Assembly (NCBI GenBank): GCA_014240165.1
Contig: JAAZXM010000028.1
Span: forward strand, 1-53,226
Direction: 5' to 3'
Source: Myxococcales bacterium
Lineage (GTDB): Bacteria; Myxococcota_A; UBA9160; UBA4427
Length of the DNA stretch: 53,226 nucleotides
Position numbers and translations under genes: made by a program. Positions 8,789-20,202 of the stretch are shown piece after piece. Every line of letters starts with the position of its first letter. Position 1 is the first letter of the stretch. The notes under the pieces were generated by a model. It saw only the letters and a program-made list of their open reading frames with translations. It was not told the DNA's origin and searched no databases.

Positions 8789-11700
8789 ATGGGCGCGTCG
8801 GCAGAGCCGGGGCGTGGGGGTTGGTCCTTCTGGATCGATCGCGGAGGGACCTTCACCGATTGCATCGGCTGCGCGCCCGATGGGCGCCTGGTGACGAGCA
8901 AGCGCCTGTCCTCGGATTCGGGCCCCGTGGATGCGATCCGCGCAATCTTCGAAGGGGAGCGGGTGATCGCACCGGGCGAGCCGCTTCCGGCCTGCGAGGT
9001 CAAGTTGGGCTCGACGGTGGCTACCAACGCATTGCTCGAGCGCCGGGGGGCGCCCACCCTCCTGGTGGCCAATCGCGGCCTGGGTGATGTCATCACGATT
9101 GGAACCCAGGAGCGCCCCCTGCTCTTTGCCCTGGATATTCAGCGCCCTGCGCCGCTTCACGCCGAAGTCCTCGAAGTCGCGGGCCGGGTCGCCGTGACGG
9201 GGCAGGAGGTGGAGCCCCTGGAACTCGACGCGCTGGCCGAGCAATTGCGTGCAGCGCGGGGGCGCGGCATCGACTCCGTTGCCATCTCGCTGATTCACGC
9301 CTACGCGTTCCCCGACTTCGAACTCCGCATCGCTGCCCTGGCCGCGGACTTGGGCTTCGGCCACGTGGTTTGTTCCCATGCGGTGGCCCGTGAAATGGGC
9401 TTGCTGGCCCGGGGCGAGACGGCGGTGGCGGATGCCTACCTGACACCTCTTCTACGCGCCCACGTGGCCCAATTGGCCGCCGCCTTGCCCGGTTCCCGTT
9501 TGCGCTTCATGCAATCCTCGGGCGGGCTGACCGACGCGCGTCGCTTTCGCGGTCCCAATGCCCTGCTTTCAGGGCCCGCGGGCGGGGTGGTGGCTGCCGC
9601 CCGGGTTGCGGCCCAGGCGGGTTTCCGCCGGGCATTGGCCTTCGATATGGGCGGCACTTCAACCGATGTCTCCCTGATCGAGTCCGGTGCGGCGGATCGC
9701 TCCTTCGAAACCCGGGTGGGGGGTGTTCGGGTCCGCGCCCCCATGCTGCGCATCCACACCGTGGCGGCGGGCGGGGGTTCGCTCTGCCGCTTCGATGGCT
9801 TTCGTTTGACCGTGGGGCCAGAAAGTGCGGGGTCGGACCCGGGCCCCCTCTGCTACGGCGTGACCGGACCCGAGGGTCAGCTCAGGGCGAGCGAACTGAG
9901 TCTCACCGATATCAACCTGGCCCTGGGCCGGGTTCAGCCCGATCGCTTTCCCTTTCCCCTGCATGCCGCGCCCGTCGGCCGGGCCCTGGGCGAATTGCAG
10001 CGGCGGATGGCGGCGGCGGGGCTCGACCTGGACGAGGAGGGAATTGCCGCGGGCTTCGTGGAGATCGCCAATGCGAGCATGGCGGACGCCATCGCCCAGG
10101 TCTCCGTGGCCCGGGGCGTAGATCCTCGCGACCATGTCCTGGTGGGTTTCGGCGGGGCCGGGGGTCAACACGTCTGTGCCCTGGCCCGGCGGCTGGGGAT
10201 TCAGACAATCCTGCTCCACCCCCTGGCGGGCCTGCTTTCCGCCTACGGCATCGGCGTGGCGGATGTGACCTGGGATGCCCAACACGATGCGGGACGCCTG
10301 CCCCTGGAGCCGGGCCCCGCGTTGCCGACCGGGGTCTGCACGCTCTTCGAGCAACTCGAGGCTCGGGGCGAAGAGGCGCTGGCTGGGGAAGGAGTTCAAA
10401 TGTCCGGGCTTCGCCGTCAGCGCCTGCTCGACCTGCGCTATCGCGGCAGCGAATCAGCGCTGACCCTGGCTCGGCCCGAGGAGGGGGGCGACGGAGCGGA
10501 TGCCTGGCTCGCGGCGTTTGCCGCCGAGCACAGGCGCCGTTTTGGTTATGTGCGCCCGGACTCCGACGTGGAGATCGTGACCGCGAGAGTCCATGCGGTG
10601 GCGCCTGCGGCCCGGGCCGGGCAGGGGAGTGCCGGTTCCGACTCGGACCGGGTCCGGTCCGAGGGCCGGCCCATCACCGTGGCCGAGCCCGTTCGGCGGG
10701 CCTCGGTGCACTTCGCCCAGGAGGGCAGGCTCGAAACCGATGTCTATCGCCGAGAGGATCTGCTGCCCGGAGCCGAACTCGCCGGACCGGCGGTGATCCT
10801 CGAGGAAAGCGGCACGGTGGTTCTCGATCCGGGCTTCGTGCTGCGGGTCGATGGGGAGGGCGTGCTGCGATTGCAGGACACGGTTTCCGAACGGGCGTCT
10901 TCGCAAGGGCCCGCCGCGTCGGATCCGCCCTCGGAAGTCGATCTTCAACATCCCGATCCGGTGCGGCTCGAGGTTTTTGGCAACCGCTTCATGTCCATGG
11001 CGGAACAAATGGGCGCGGTGCTTCGCAACACCGCGGTCTCGACGAATATCAAGGAGCGGCTCGATTACTCGTGCGCGATTTTCGATGCCGAGGGCGGGCT
11101 GGTTGCCAACGCGCCCCATATTCCCGTGCATCTCGGGGCCATGGGGGCCACGGTCCGCGCGGTGCGTGCGCGCTTTCCCCGCATGGCGCCGGGGGATGCG
11201 GTGGTGACCAACGACCCCTTTGCCGGGGGCTCGCATCTGCCCGATGTCACGGTGGTCACGCCGGTCTTCGTGGCCAGCGGAGAAGCGGCTGATTTTTTCG
11301 TTGCGAGCCGCGGGCATCATGCGGATCTCGGGGGGAGTACGCCCGGTTCGATGCCGCCGGATTCCACCCGCCTCGAGGAGGAGGGCGTGCTGATTCCGGC
11401 ATTTCGGCTGGTGAGTGGAGGCGAACTCGCCGAGGCTCGGATGCGCGGCCTGCTGACGGCGGGCCCCTATCCCGCGCGTTGCCCGGACGACAACGTATCC
11501 GACCTCGAAGCCATGGTGGCGGCCAACCGCGCGGGCGAACGGCTGCTCCGGGCCTTTGTGGGGGAGCAGGGCGAGCGAGCCGTCGCGGTGACCATGGCGC
11601 AGTTGCAGCGCGCCTCGGCGGCGAAGGTTTCCCGAGAGATCGGGAAGTTGCCCGATGGGACTTTCCGCTTCGCCGATCGCATGGATTCGGGAACCCCCGT

Positions 11701-12490
11701 CTGTGTCGAGGTCATCGTCGAGGGGGATCGCATGGCGGTGGACTTCGCGGGGACGGGAGCGGCGGATCGCTACAACCTCAACGCGCCGCGCGCCGTTGTG
11801 GAGGCCGCCCTCATCTACGTGGTGCGTTCATTGGTGGACGAACCCGTGCCCCTCAACGGGGGCTGTCTGGCGCCGGTCACGCTTCGCGTGCCCGAGGCCT
11901 CGCTCCTCGATCCGCCGCCGGGCAGCGCTGTCGTGGGGGGCAACGTCGAAACCTCCCAGCGCGTGGTGGATGTTCTGCTCGGCGCATTGGGTCTCGCTGC
12001 GGCCAGCCAGGGCACCATGAACAACGTCACGTTCGGAAACGCGGATTTCGGCTATTACGAGACGTTGGGCGGGGGCGCAGGGGGTGGCCCCGCTTTCGAT
12101 GGTGCTTCCGGGGTGCATACGCATATGACGAATACGCGGATCACGGACCCCGAGGTACTCGAAGCGCGCTACCCGGTGCGTTTGGAGCGCTTTTCCTTGC
12201 GTCCAAACTCGGGGGGAACTGGGCTTCATCCCGGTGGCGACGGGCTGGTACGCGCGTATCGGTTTTTAACGGACGTGACGTTGAGCCTCTTGACCGAACG
12301 CCGGGAAGTCCCGCCCTGGGGGCTCGAAGGCGGCGGCCAGGGAGCCTGCGGGCGCAATGTGCTGGTGCATCGAGACGGGCATCATGAAGCATTGGCCGCA
12401 AAGTGTTCGCGCGCGGTTGCTGCGGGTCAGTGTTTGATCGTGGAGACACCCGGCGGCGGGGGTTGGGGTTGCGCCGAGTCGTCGGGATGA
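8789..12490 (+). CDS. 5-oxoprolinase / hydantoinase, fused HyuA-HyuB form
   Basis: The 1233-residue protein joins both hydantoinase halves in one chain. The N-terminal part opens with [12 protein letters not shown] and holds the phosphate-binding [13 protein letters not shown] near residue 285, typical of the ATP-dependent HyuA actin-like domain. From about residue 720 the HyuB domain begins ([13 protein letters not shown]), with [14 protein letters not shown] and RGHHADLGG. The single-chain architecture and length match ATP-hydrolysing 5-oxoprolinase (OPLAH), which opens 5-oxo-L-proline to glutamate; split bacterial HyuA/HyuB can act on hydantoins instead. No dedicated partner gene is nearby. 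The ribosome-binding site is weak (TAGGCG). Confidence 0.9.
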   Translation: MGASAEPGRGGWSFWIDRGGTFTDCIGCAPDGRLVTSKRLSSDSGPVDAIRAIFEGERVIAPGEPLPACEVKLGSTVATNALLERRGAPTLLVANRGLGDVITIGTQERPLLFALDIQRPAPLHAEVLEVAGRVAVTGQEVEPLELDALAEQLRAARGRGIDSVAISLIHAYAFPDFELRIAALAADLGFGHVVCSHAVAREMGLLARGETAVADAYLTPLLRAHVAQLAAALPGSRLRFMQSSGGLTDARRFRGPNALLSGPAGGVVAAARVAAQAGFRRALAFDMGGTSTDVSLIESGAADRSFETRVGGVRVRAPMLRIHTVAAGGGSLCRFDGFRLTVGPESAGSDPGPLCYGVTGPEGQLRASELSLTDINLALGRVQPDRFPFPLHAAPVGRALGELQRRMAAAGLDLDEEGIAAGFVEIANASMADAIAQVSVARGVDPRDHVLVGFGGAGGQHVCALARRLGIQTILLHPLAGLLSAYGIGVADVTWDAQHDAGRLPLEPGPALPTGVCTLFEQLEARGEEALAGEGVQMSGLRRQRLLDLRYRGSESALTLARPEEGGDGADAWLAAFAAEHRRRFGYVRPDSDVEIVTARVHAVAPAARAGQGSAGSDSDRVRSEGRPITVAEPVRRASVHFAQEGRLETDVYRREDLLPGAELAGPAVILEESGTVVLDPGFVLRVDGEGVLRLQDTVSERASSQGPAASDPPSEVDLQHPDPVRLEVFGNRFMSMAEQMGAVLRNTAVSTNIKERLDYSCAIFDAEGGLVANAPHIPVHLGAMGATVRAVRARFPRMAPGDAVVTNDPFAGGSHLPDVTVVTPVFVASGEAADFFVASRGHHADLGGSTPGSMPPDSTRLEEEGVLIPAFRLVSGGELAEARMRGLLTAGPYPARCPDDNVSDLEAMVAANRAGERLLRAFVGEQGERAVAVTMAQLQRASAAKVSREIGKLPDGTFRFADRMDSGTPVCVEVIVEGDRMAVDFAGTGAADRYNLNAPRAVVEAALIYVVRSLVDEPVPLNGGCLAPVTLRVPEASLLDPPPGSAVVGGNVETSQRVVDVLLGALGLAAASQGTMNNVTFGNADFGYYETLGGGAGGGPAFDGASGVHTHMTNTRITDPEVLEARYPVRLERFSLRPNSGGTGLHPGGDGLVRAYRFLTDVTLSLLTERREVPPWGLEGGGQGACGRNVLVHRDGHHEALAAKCSRAVAAGQCLIVETPGGGGWGCAESSG

Positions 12491-12502
12491 GGGCGTGCGG
12501 GC

Positions 12503-12530
12503 TTGCCCCCTTGAACAGGGTGGCTACTGT
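12503..12530 (+). promoter_or_regulatory. Candidate promoter for tRNA-Lys/tRNA-Leu
   Basis: A TTGCCC -35 (12503-12508) is followed after 16 bases by TACTGT (12525-12530). The predicted start of transcription would fall almost at the mature tRNA 5' end, which is tight and lowers confidence. Confidence 0.28.
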
Positions 12531-12536
12531 CGGCCC

Positions 12537-12612
12537 GGGCGCGTAGCTCAATTGGCAGAGCAAGGGACTCTTAATCCCTAGGTTCAGGGTTCGATTCCCT
12601 GCGCGCTCACCA
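12537..12612 (+). tRNA. tRNA-Lys (anticodon CTT)
   Basis: A complete 76-base cloverleaf with encoded CCA. The acceptor stem GGGCGCG pairs with CGCGCTC (one G-T), the D arm is GCTC...GAGC, the anticodon stem AGGGA/TCCCT encloses the loop CTCTTAA with anticodon CTT, and the T arm is CAGGG/CCCTG around TTCGATT. It lies 37 bases upstream of tRNA-Leu. Confidence 0.95.
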
Positions 12613-12649
12613 TCCTCGGTTGGCCTCGCTAGACTGACCCCATCGGGCT

Positions 12650-12734
12650 GCCGGGGTGGCGGAACTGGTAGACGCAGTGGCCTTAGGAGCCACCGTCCTA
12701 GGACGTGCAGGTTCGACTCCTGTCCCCGGCACCA
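12650..12734 (+). tRNA. tRNA-Leu (anticodon TAG)
   Basis: An 85-base class II tRNA with a long variable arm and encoded CCA. The acceptor stem GCCGGGG pairs with CCCCGGC; the anticodon stem GTGGC/GCCAC encloses CTTAGGA, giving anticodon TAG. A tRNA-Leu just upstream of tig is a recurrent arrangement in Deltaproteobacteria. Confidence 0.95.
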
Positions 12735-13035
12735 CCCGTGATCCCGCTCGCCGTCCGAGAAGGGGCACTCACCCGCCCCGTGCAAGCCGCGAGGCCCGGA
12801 GCTATCGTTCGCGCCTCGTTGCCGCTCGTGACCGCACAGGCCTTCTTTGCGGTGGGGTTCGTCCCCCGAGACGGTTCTATGTTCTCAAGTCGAAGGGGCT
12901 CTGGGCCAGTCGCCCGAGGCCGCCCCGGGTTCTCCGGCGTTCGGCCCAGCTGCGAGTGGCGAGTTGGGGGACGTTCGGGCTGGTGCGAAGATTTCCCCGG
13001 GCCGCTCGGTCGTGCCCGTGAGAGGGTTGAAAAGA
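12735..13035 (+). other. Intergenic stretch between tRNA-Leu and tig
   Basis: About 300 bases with no convincing gene. A TATGTT hexamer at 12878-12883 could be a -10 element, but no matching -35 lies 16-18 bases upstream. The tig reading frame stays open back to 12847, but this part has no trigger-factor similarity. Confidence 0.4.
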
Positions 13036-14385
13036 ATGGTTGAAGCAGGCAGCGCCAAGGAAGATATTCGGGTCGAGTGCAGCGAGACCAGTTCGGTGCT
13101 TCGGAGCGTTCGCGTCGAGGTGGATGCAGCGCGGGTGGGCAAGGCATTCGACAGCGCGTACGGAGAACTGCGCAAGACCGCAAGCATCAAGGGCTTCCGC
13201 CCCGGCAAGGTTCCGCGCTCGGTGCTCGAGCGGCTCTACGGGGCGAGCATGCCCGATCAGGTCGAGCGAGTGCTGGTTTCCGAGACCCTCGCGTCCGCCA
13301 TCGAGACCGCCGAAGTGATGCCGGTTTCGGAGCCCGATATCGACGCGGAGCGCCCGGAGCCGGGTAGTCCTTTTTGTTATACGGCGCACGTCGAGGTCAA
13401 GCCCCAGATCGAGTTGCCGGATCTGAGTCAAGTCGAGGGGCGCAAGCCCATCGTCCTGGTGGGGGATGACGAAGTTGAAGCCCAACTCGAAAGTCAGCGT
13501 GAGAAGGCAATCAAGTGGGTGGAGGAGCCCGAGGAAACTGCCGCCGCGGACGGCCATAGCCTGACGATGAATTTTGTCGGTCGAATCGACGGCGAGGTCT
13601 TCCAGGGAGGGAGTGGCGACGGCGTCAATCTCGAACTCGGCACCGGTAGCATGATTCCCGGCTTCGAGGACCAGCTTGTCGGCGTGAAGACCGGGGAGAG
13701 CCGCCAATTGGAGGTGACTTTCCCGGACGATTACGGCCCGGAGGAGTTGAACGGAAAGCCCGCGACCTTCGACTGCGAGGTCACCGCCGTCCGCCGCAAG
13801 GAATTGCCCGAACTCGACGATGACTTTGCGAAGGATCTGGGTGATTTCGAGGATCTCGATGCGTTCCGGGCCCAACTTCGGGGCGATCTCGAAGGTACCC
13901 GCAACGAGAGTGCCGCCCGGGCGCTGGATCGCTCGCTGATGGACTCGTTGATCGAACTCTGCGATTTCGAGGTTCCACCCGGGGTGGTTCAGGGGCAGCT
14001 GGAGAGCCAGATGCAGTCCATGCATCGGCAATTTCAAGGCCGCGTTCCCGAGGATGTCCTGCACGAACAGCTCCGGCGCATGCAGGAGGACGGCCGCCCG
14101 ATGGCGGAGCGCCGGGTGCGCGAGATGTTGTTGGTGGACGCGATCGCGGGGGATCAGTCGATGGAAGTTTCCCCCGAAGAGGTGGATGGGCGTTTGGAGG
14201 AAATGGCATCGGGCCAGGGAATGGACCTGGAACAGATACGGAGCATGGCCAAATCCCAGAACTGGTTGCCCGCTGTCGAGCAGGAGGTTCGCGAGCGCAA
14301 GGTCTACGCGCACCTTGCCGAATGCGCGAAGGTCGTCGACGTCGAGCCCGAAGTCACGGATGCCGAGTCCGGAACAGCAGTCTAA
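13036..14385 (+). CDS. tig: Trigger factor, ribosome-associated chaperone/prolyl isomerase
   Basis: The 449-residue protein binds nascent chains at the ribosomal exit tunnel. The N-terminal ribosome-docking signature is present as KGFRPGKVP. A central FKBP-type isomerase domain runs from about GHSLTMNFVG to FDCEVTAV and contains GSMIPGFEDQLVG. The C-terminal helical arms follow, with many Gln/Met/Glu residues. I start at ATG 13036, preceded at good distance by AGAGGG; the frame is open further upstream but that extension is Pro/Gly-rich and unlike the family. It heads the conserved tig-clpP-clpX-lon block. Confidence 0.95.
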   Translation: MVEAGSAKEDIRVECSETSSVLRSVRVEVDAARVGKAFDSAYGELRKTASIKGFRPGKVPRSVLERLYGASMPDQVERVLVSETLASAIETAEVMPVSEPDIDAERPEPGSPFCYTAHVEVKPQIELPDLSQVEGRKPIVLVGDDEVEAQLESQREKAIKWVEEPEETAAADGHSLTMNFVGRIDGEVFQGGSGDGVNLELGTGSMIPGFEDQLVGVKTGESRQLEVTFPDDYGPEELNGKPATFDCEVTAVRRKELPELDDDFAKDLGDFEDLDAFRAQLRGDLEGTRNESAARALDRSLMDSLIELCDFEVPPGVVQGQLESQMQSMHRQFQGRVPEDVLHEQLRRMQEDGRPMAERRVREMLLVDAIAGDQSMEVSPEEVDGRLEEMASGQGMDLEQIRSMAKSQNWLPAVEQEVRERKVYAHLAECAKVVDVEPEVTDAESGTAV

Positions 14386-14396
14386 AGCCCCTGCAG

Positions 14397-14417
14397 ATTC
14401 GGCATTCTTCCCCGAAT
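14397..14417 (+). terminator. Weak hairpin after tig
   Basis: ATTCGG (14397-14402) pairs exactly with CCGAAT (14412-14417) across a nine-base loop, a dozen bases after the tig stop, followed by ATTT only. It may attenuate read-through into clpP but lacks a proper T-run. Confidence 0.25.
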
Positions 14418-14873
14418 ATTTCGCGTAGGTCCCAAGGGCGCGGGGACGGGTGCGGGGCAACCGGAGGCAGTTCGCCGTGGGGAAGGCGCCGGTTCGGGCT
14501 GGCCTTGACCGTGTTCACGGTCTACCTTCCGCGCTTGAAAATGCTTGCCGGATCGAGTCGGACGGCACCCCCTCAGCGTCCTGTACCGGTCTTCTTCGAT
14601 ACTTCGATGCGTGCCGAGCGTCGGAGCGACAATGAAGGCTCTGTAGGTTCTCTCACGAGACAACAAGGGATATTGAGATGGGTGCAGGAAGCGAATACCA
14701 CTCGACCGATGGGTCTTCGTCCGACCGGCGGGCGATCGGCATGATCCCCCCGGGCTTGCATTGCGCTGCGTCCCTAGCGTGGTCGAGGCAATCGCCTGCG
14801 ACTCGGGGACGGATCGGATGTATGATGGTTGGAATCCAAGTCGATGCCGAGGAGGAGGCGGCGGAGTAGATCC
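14418..14873 (+). other. Long intergenic region upstream of clpP
   Basis: About 450 bases without a convincing gene. It contains a perfect inverted repeat at 14507-14522 (listed separately) and a TATGAT hexamer at 14821-14826 that could serve as a clpP -10, though without a clear -35. A 63-codon reading frame (14678-14869) ends just before clpP but has non-coding-like third-position composition. Confidence 0.5.
14507..14522. promoter_or_regulatory. Perfect inverted repeat upstream of clpP
   Basis: GACCGTG and CACGGTC form exact 7-base arms around TT. The compact, symmetrical 16-base shape is typical of a dimeric repressor operator; it overlaps a TTGACC hexamer. It lies about 350 bases before clpP. 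Function is inference. Confidence 0.35.
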
Positions 14874-15494
14874 ATGGTCATTCCGTATGTTGTTGAACAA
14901 AATCAGCGTGGCGAGCGAGTCTTTGACATTTATTCGAGGCTTTTGCGCGACCGTGTGATCTTCCTGGGGACAGAGATCAACGACGACGTCGCCAACGTCG
15001 TGGTGGCCCAGCTCCTTTTTCTCGAGGCGGACGATCCGGAACACGATATCCACCTCTATATCAATTCTCCGGGCGGCTCGATCACCGCGGGTCTCGCCAT
15101 CTACGACACGATGGCTTTTATCCGGCCCCACGTGAGCACCACCTGCATTGGCCAGGCGGCCTCCATGGCGGCCTGGCTTTTGGCGGCGGGTCATCCCGGT
15201 AAGCGCACGGCGCTCAGCAACGCACGGGTGATGATTCATCAGCCCATGGGCGGGGCGCGGGGGCAGGCCTCGGATATCGATATCCAGGCGAAGGAGATCC
15301 TGAGCCTGCGGCAGCGGATGAACGAGATCCTGGCCGAATTGACGGGCCAGGGAGCGGATCGGATCGCGGCCGACACCGAGCGCGACTACCACATGAGTTC
15401 CGAAGAGGCGCTCAAGTACGGCATTGTCGATCAGGTGATGAAGAACCGTCCCGGTGCGGGCGATGGCGACGCGCCCGCTGCGGCGAAGGAGTAA
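14874..15494 (+). CDS. clpP: ATP-dependent Clp protease proteolytic subunit
   Basis: The 206-residue serine protease assembles into the tetradecameric barrel fed by ClpX. The catalytic triad sits at the same numbers as in E. coli: Ser97 in GQAASMAAW, His122 in VMIHQP and Asp171 in TERDYHMS. The N-terminus [24 protein letters not shown] is typical and fixes the start at ATG 14874, with GGAG upstream. One small departure is Ala after the SM pair where many ClpP have Gly. The short C-terminal tail is Ala/Gly/Asp-rich. clpX follows after six bases. Confidence 0.97.
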   Translation: MVIPYVVEQNQRGERVFDIYSRLLRDRVIFLGTEINDDVANVVVAQLLFLEADDPEHDIHLYINSPGGSITAGLAIYDTMAFIRPHVSTTCIGQAASMAAWLLAAGHPGKRTALSNARVMIHQPMGGARGQASDIDIQAKEILSLRQRMNEILAELTGQGADRIAADTERDYHMSSEEALKYGIVDQVMKNRPGAGDGDAPAAAKE

Positions 15495-15500
15495 GAACGA

Positions 15501-16748
<1,248 letters not shown>

Positions 16749-16776
16749 GGGCTGACTCAAAGGGAAGGAAGTTCGG

Positions 16777-19251
16777 ATGGGTTTCTCCAGCGACGAAGAA
16801 GAGGGCACCCCGGGCGGTTCGAGCGAAGAGCCGCGGGTCGTTCCGCTGCTGCCGCTGCGCGATATCGTTGTCTTTCCCCACATGGTGGTGCCGCTTTTCG
16901 TCGGCCGAGCCAAGTCCATTCAGGCCCTCGAGGATGCCATGGCGGGTTCCCGGGAGCTGATGCTCTCGGCCCAGCGCCAGGCCGGGCAGGAAGAGCCCTC
17001 GGCCGAGGACATCTACTCGGTGGGCACGCTCGGAAGCATCATCCAGTTGCTGCGATTGCCCGACGGTACGGTGAAAGTGCTGGTCGAAGGCAAATCCCGC
17101 GCGCGGATCCAGTCCTTCCAGAGTAATTCGCCCTATTTCTCGGTGCGCGTCGAAGAGTTGCCTGATGCCGAGGTCAAGGGCGCCGATGCCGAAGGCCTCG
17201 TCCGCACCGTGCAGTCGACTTTCGAGACCTACTCGAAGCTCAACAAGAAAGCGCCTGCGGAACTGCTCAGTACGATTGGGGCGATTGATGAGCCCGGTAA
17301 GTTGGCGGACAGCATCGTCGTCCACTTGAATCTCAAGCTCGAAGACCGGCAATCCCTGCTGGAGGGTTCGGATCCCGTCGAGCGCCTGGACGAAGTCTAC
17401 TCGCGTATGCAGGCGGAGATCGAAGTTCTTGAGGTGGAGCGTAAGATCCGAGGCCGCGTCAAGAAACAAATGGAGCGGTCGCAGAAGGAGTACTACCTCA
17501 ACGAGCAAATGCGGGCGATCCAAAAGGAGCTCGGAGATCGCGACGACGCCAAGGGTGAAGTCGATGAACTCGACGAGTTGCTCCAGGCCAAGGATATGCC
17601 CGACGACGCTCGGGAGCGGGTGGAAAAGGAAGTCAGCAAGCTCAAGATGATGTCGCCCATGAGCGCCGAGGCCACGGTGGTTCGCAATTACATCGACTGG
17701 ATGCTCGACCTGCCGTGGCACGAATGCAAAGAAGAGTTGGAGGATCTCGACGAGTCGGAAGCGATTCTCGAGGCCGATCACTATGGGCTGGAGAAGCCGA
17801 AGGATCGGATCCTTGAATTTCTCGCGGTGCAGACCCTGGTAGAACGGATGAAGGGGCCCATTCTCTGCCTGGTGGGACCGCCCGGCGTGGGCAAGACCTC
17901 CCTGGGCAAGTCCATCGCTCGGTCGACGGGTCGGGATTTCGTTCGGATCAGTCTCGGCGGAGTTCGGGACGAGGCCGAGATTCGGGGCCATCGCCGAACC
18001 TACGTGGGGGCGATGCCGGGCAAGGTGATTCAGAGCCTCAAGAAGGCGGGCACCAGCAATCCCGTATTCCTGCTCGACGAAGTCGACAAGATGTCGATGG
18101 ATTTTCGCGGAGATCCCTCCGCGGCGCTTCTCGAAGTCCTCGACCCCGAGCAGAACCACACCTTCAGCGATCACTATCTCGATGTGGATTACGACCTCTC
18201 CAAGGTCATGTTCGTGTGTACGGCGAACGTACTCAGTGAGATCCCTCGACCTCTGCAGGATCGAATGGAGGTCATCCAGATCCCGGGTTATATCGAGTCG
18301 GAAAAACTCGAGATTGCCCGGCGCCACCTGCTCGACAAGGTGCGCGAGGCCAATGGCCTGACCGATGAGCAGATCAGTTTCAGTGATGCCGCGATCATGG
18401 ATGTGATCCGTTATTACACCCGTGAATCGGGTGTCCGGAACCTGGAGCGCGAACTCGCCTCCATCCACCGGAAGGTGGCCCGGGAAGTGGTCAAGGCCGG
18501 CGACGATTGGAAGAAGTGCCGGGTGACGCCCCGCCTGGTCAAGAAATATCTCGGCGTTCATCGCTTCCGCTTTGGTAAGATCGAGTCCGAGGATCGCATC
18601 GGCGTCACCACCGGTCTGGCCTACACCGAGGTCGGAGGAGAACTGCTCCAAACAGAGGTTTCGGTCTCGGCGGGGCAGGGCAAACTGCAGATCACCGGCC
18701 GTCTGGGTGAGGTGATGCAGGAATCGGCGGGCGCCGCCATGTCCTATGTGCGTTCCCGGGCCAAGCAACTCGGGCTCAAGCGCGATTTCTACACCAAGGT
18801 GGATCTGCACGTGCACGTGCCCGAGGGCGGTACGCCCAAGGACGGACCCTCGGCCGGGATTACCCTGGCGACGACAATCGCTTCGGCCCTGACCCGTGTC
18901 CCCGTCAAGGCGAACGTGGCCATGACGGGCGAAATCACCCTGCGCGGCCGGGTCTTGCCCATTGGCGGGCTCAAGGAGAAGTTGATCGCCGCGCACCGTG
19001 GGGGTGTCGACACCGCGATCATCCCCAAGGAGAACGAGAAGGATCTGAAGGATCTGCCCGCGCAGATCAAGAAGAGCCTCAAGATCATCCTCGTCGATCA
19101 TATGGACGAGGTCCTTTCCCACGCGCTGGCGGTGCCGGATCCGAGCGCCTTCCTCCAGGCGGGGGTTCACGACTTCGACGATATCTACGAAGTACCCCGC
19201 GCCTCGACGGGTGCCCCCACTGATGTGCCGCACCCGGCCGGAGTCAATTGA
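16777..19251 (+). CDS. lon: ATP-dependent protease La (Lon)
   Basis: The 824-residue LonA protease combines an N-terminal substrate-binding domain (starting [15 protein letters not shown]), a coiled region, the AAA+ module with Walker [10 protein letters not shown] near 367, and the C-terminal peptidase. The catalytic dyad is Ser692 in PKDGPSAG and Lys735 in GGLKEKL, 43 residues apart as in E. coli (679/722). It degrades misfolded and regulatory proteins in the cytoplasm. An AGGGAAGGAAG ribosome-binding stretch precedes the ATG. It closes the tig-clpP-clpX-lon block and a tRNA-Val follows. Confidence 0.97.
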   Translation: MGFSSDEEEGTPGGSSEEPRVVPLLPLRDIVVFPHMVVPLFVGRAKSIQALEDAMAGSRELMLSAQRQAGQEEPSAEDIYSVGTLGSIIQLLRLPDGTVKVLVEGKSRARIQSFQSNSPYFSVRVEELPDAEVKGADAEGLVRTVQSTFETYSKLNKKAPAELLSTIGAIDEPGKLADSIVVHLNLKLEDRQSLLEGSDPVERLDEVYSRMQAEIEVLEVERKIRGRVKKQMERSQKEYYLNEQMRAIQKELGDRDDAKGEVDELDELLQAKDMPDDARERVEKEVSKLKMMSPMSAEATVVRNYIDWMLDLPWHECKEELEDLDESEAILEADHYGLEKPKDRILEFLAVQTLVERMKGPILCLVGPPGVGKTSLGKSIARSTGRDFVRISLGGVRDEAEIRGHRRTYVGAMPGKVIQSLKKAGTSNPVFLLDEVDKMSMDFRGDPSAALLEVLDPEQNHTFSDHYLDVDYDLSKVMFVCTANVLSEIPRPLQDRMEVIQIPGYIESEKLEIARRHLLDKVREANGLTDEQISFSDAAIMDVIRYYTRESGVRNLERELASIHRKVAREVVKAGDDWKKCRVTPRLVKKYLGVHRFRFGKIESEDRIGVTTGLAYTEVGGELLQTEVSVSAGQGKLQITGRLGEVMQESAGAAMSYVRSRAKQLGLKRDFYTKVDLHVHVPEGGTPKDGPSAGITLATTIASALTRVPVKANVAMTGEITLRGRVLPIGGLKEKLIAAHRGGVDTAIIPKENEKDLKDLPAQIKKSLKIILVDHMDEVLSHALAVPDPSAFLQAGVHDFDDIYEVPRASTGAPTDVPHPAGVN

Positions 19252-19287
19252 GGAGCGCCCAGGTGCGCTGAGAATCATTCGCTGTCC

Positions 19288-19364
19288 GGGCGTGTAGCTC
19301 AGTTGGTTAGAGCATCTCGTTTACACCGAGAGGGTCCGCGGTTCGAATCCGTGCACGCCCACCA
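19288..19364 (+). tRNA. tRNA-Val (anticodon TAC)
   Basis: A complete 77-base cloverleaf with encoded CCA: acceptor GGGCGTG/CACGCCC, anticodon stem TCTCG/CGAGA around TTTACAC (anticodon TAC), T arm CGCGG/CCGTG around TTCGAAT. It lies 36 bases downstream of lon. Confidence 0.95.
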
Positions 19365-19538
19365 CCGGCGCTCCGTTTGCCCCCGCTATGCCCGGCTTCC
19401 GCCGCAGGGGTCGGGGAAGCTCGACTTCAGGGCGCTTGCCTCGAAGGGGATGGTCTGGGTTAGACTGAACCTCCTTTCCAGACGATCCCTTCCGCGCGCG
19501 CCACTTTCGCGCGAGCGCATATCCAGGAGTCCAACGCG

Positions 19539-20153
19539 ATGCCCGAACTGTCCAGCGATCCGCTTTCTCCCAAAGAATTCATGGAGGTGTTCATCCCCAC
19601 CGCGCTCGCAGAGGCCACCCTCGACGCGGAGACCGATGTCAAATTGGGCGTCAAACTCGAAGGAGAGGGCGGAGGGGAATGGGTTGTTCACCTCTCGGGC
19701 GGGGAGTTCAAGGTGGATGCAACCGAGCGCGACGTAGCGGCGTTCACCCTGGTGCAGACCGTGGAGGATTGGCGCGGCGGGCTCTGGGAAGGGCGTGGAG
19801 GGGTATTTGGCGAGCAGGCCAAGGTGCTGCTGACCCAGGGCGGCGCCGGGAGCGAGGATGCGCCGCCGCCCAATGCCAAGGTGATGGAGCAACTCCAGGC
19901 CCTGGGCGGATTGATCCAGGCCACGGTCACGGGTGGCGAGGGGGGCGATTGGAGCATCGGCTTCAAACTCGGGCCGGGAGCCTTGCCCGACGAACCCACC
20001 ACCCATATCAAGATCGAGGCGGCAGATGCCGAGGCGCTTCAGAGCGGTTCCCTCGATCCCATGCAGGCTTTCATGAGCGGGAAGATTCAGGTCATCGGAG
20101 ATATGGCCCTGATGATGCAGATGCAGGCCATTGCCATGTCAGCCGGGAACTGA
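19539..20153 (+). CDS. SCP2 sterol-binding fold protein, probably two tandem lobes
   Basis: The 204-residue acidic protein ends in a clear SCP2 signature: DWSIGFKLGPG followed by a GSLDPMQAFMSGKIQVIGDMALMMQMQ helix-strand-helix. The N-terminal half (about residues 30-90) looks like a second, degenerate SCP2 lobe, with GGEWVVHLSGGEFKVD and TVEDWRGGLWEGRGG, but lacks the AFMSGKI segment. SCP2 folds bind lipids or hydrophobic ligands; the bacterial role is mostly undefined. No signal peptide, so cytoplasmic. It stands alone between tRNA-Val and the convergent subtilase gene. Confidence 0.82.
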   Translation: MPELSSDPLSPKEFMEVFIPTALAEATLDAETDVKLGVKLEGEGGGEWVVHLSGGEFKVDATERDVAAFTLVQTVEDWRGGLWEGRGGVFGEQAKVLLTQGGAGSEDAPPPNAKVMEQLQALGGLIQATVTGGEGGDWSIGFKLGPGALPDEPTTHIKIEAADAEALQSGSLDPMQAFMSGKIQVIGDMALMMQMQAIAMSAGN

Positions 20154-20202
20154 AGCCTCCCGGTTCGAAGCTTTCGAGCAGGATCGGTCTTTGCGGCCGG
20201 GC

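Noticed and set aside
14534..14540. CTTGAAA resembling a sigma-32 -35 element before clpP
   Set aside because: No CCCCAT-type -10 at 13-17 bases; the nearest C-run is about 27 bases away.
14678..14869. 63-codon frame ending just before clpP
   Set aside because: Composition is not coding-like and no domain is visible.
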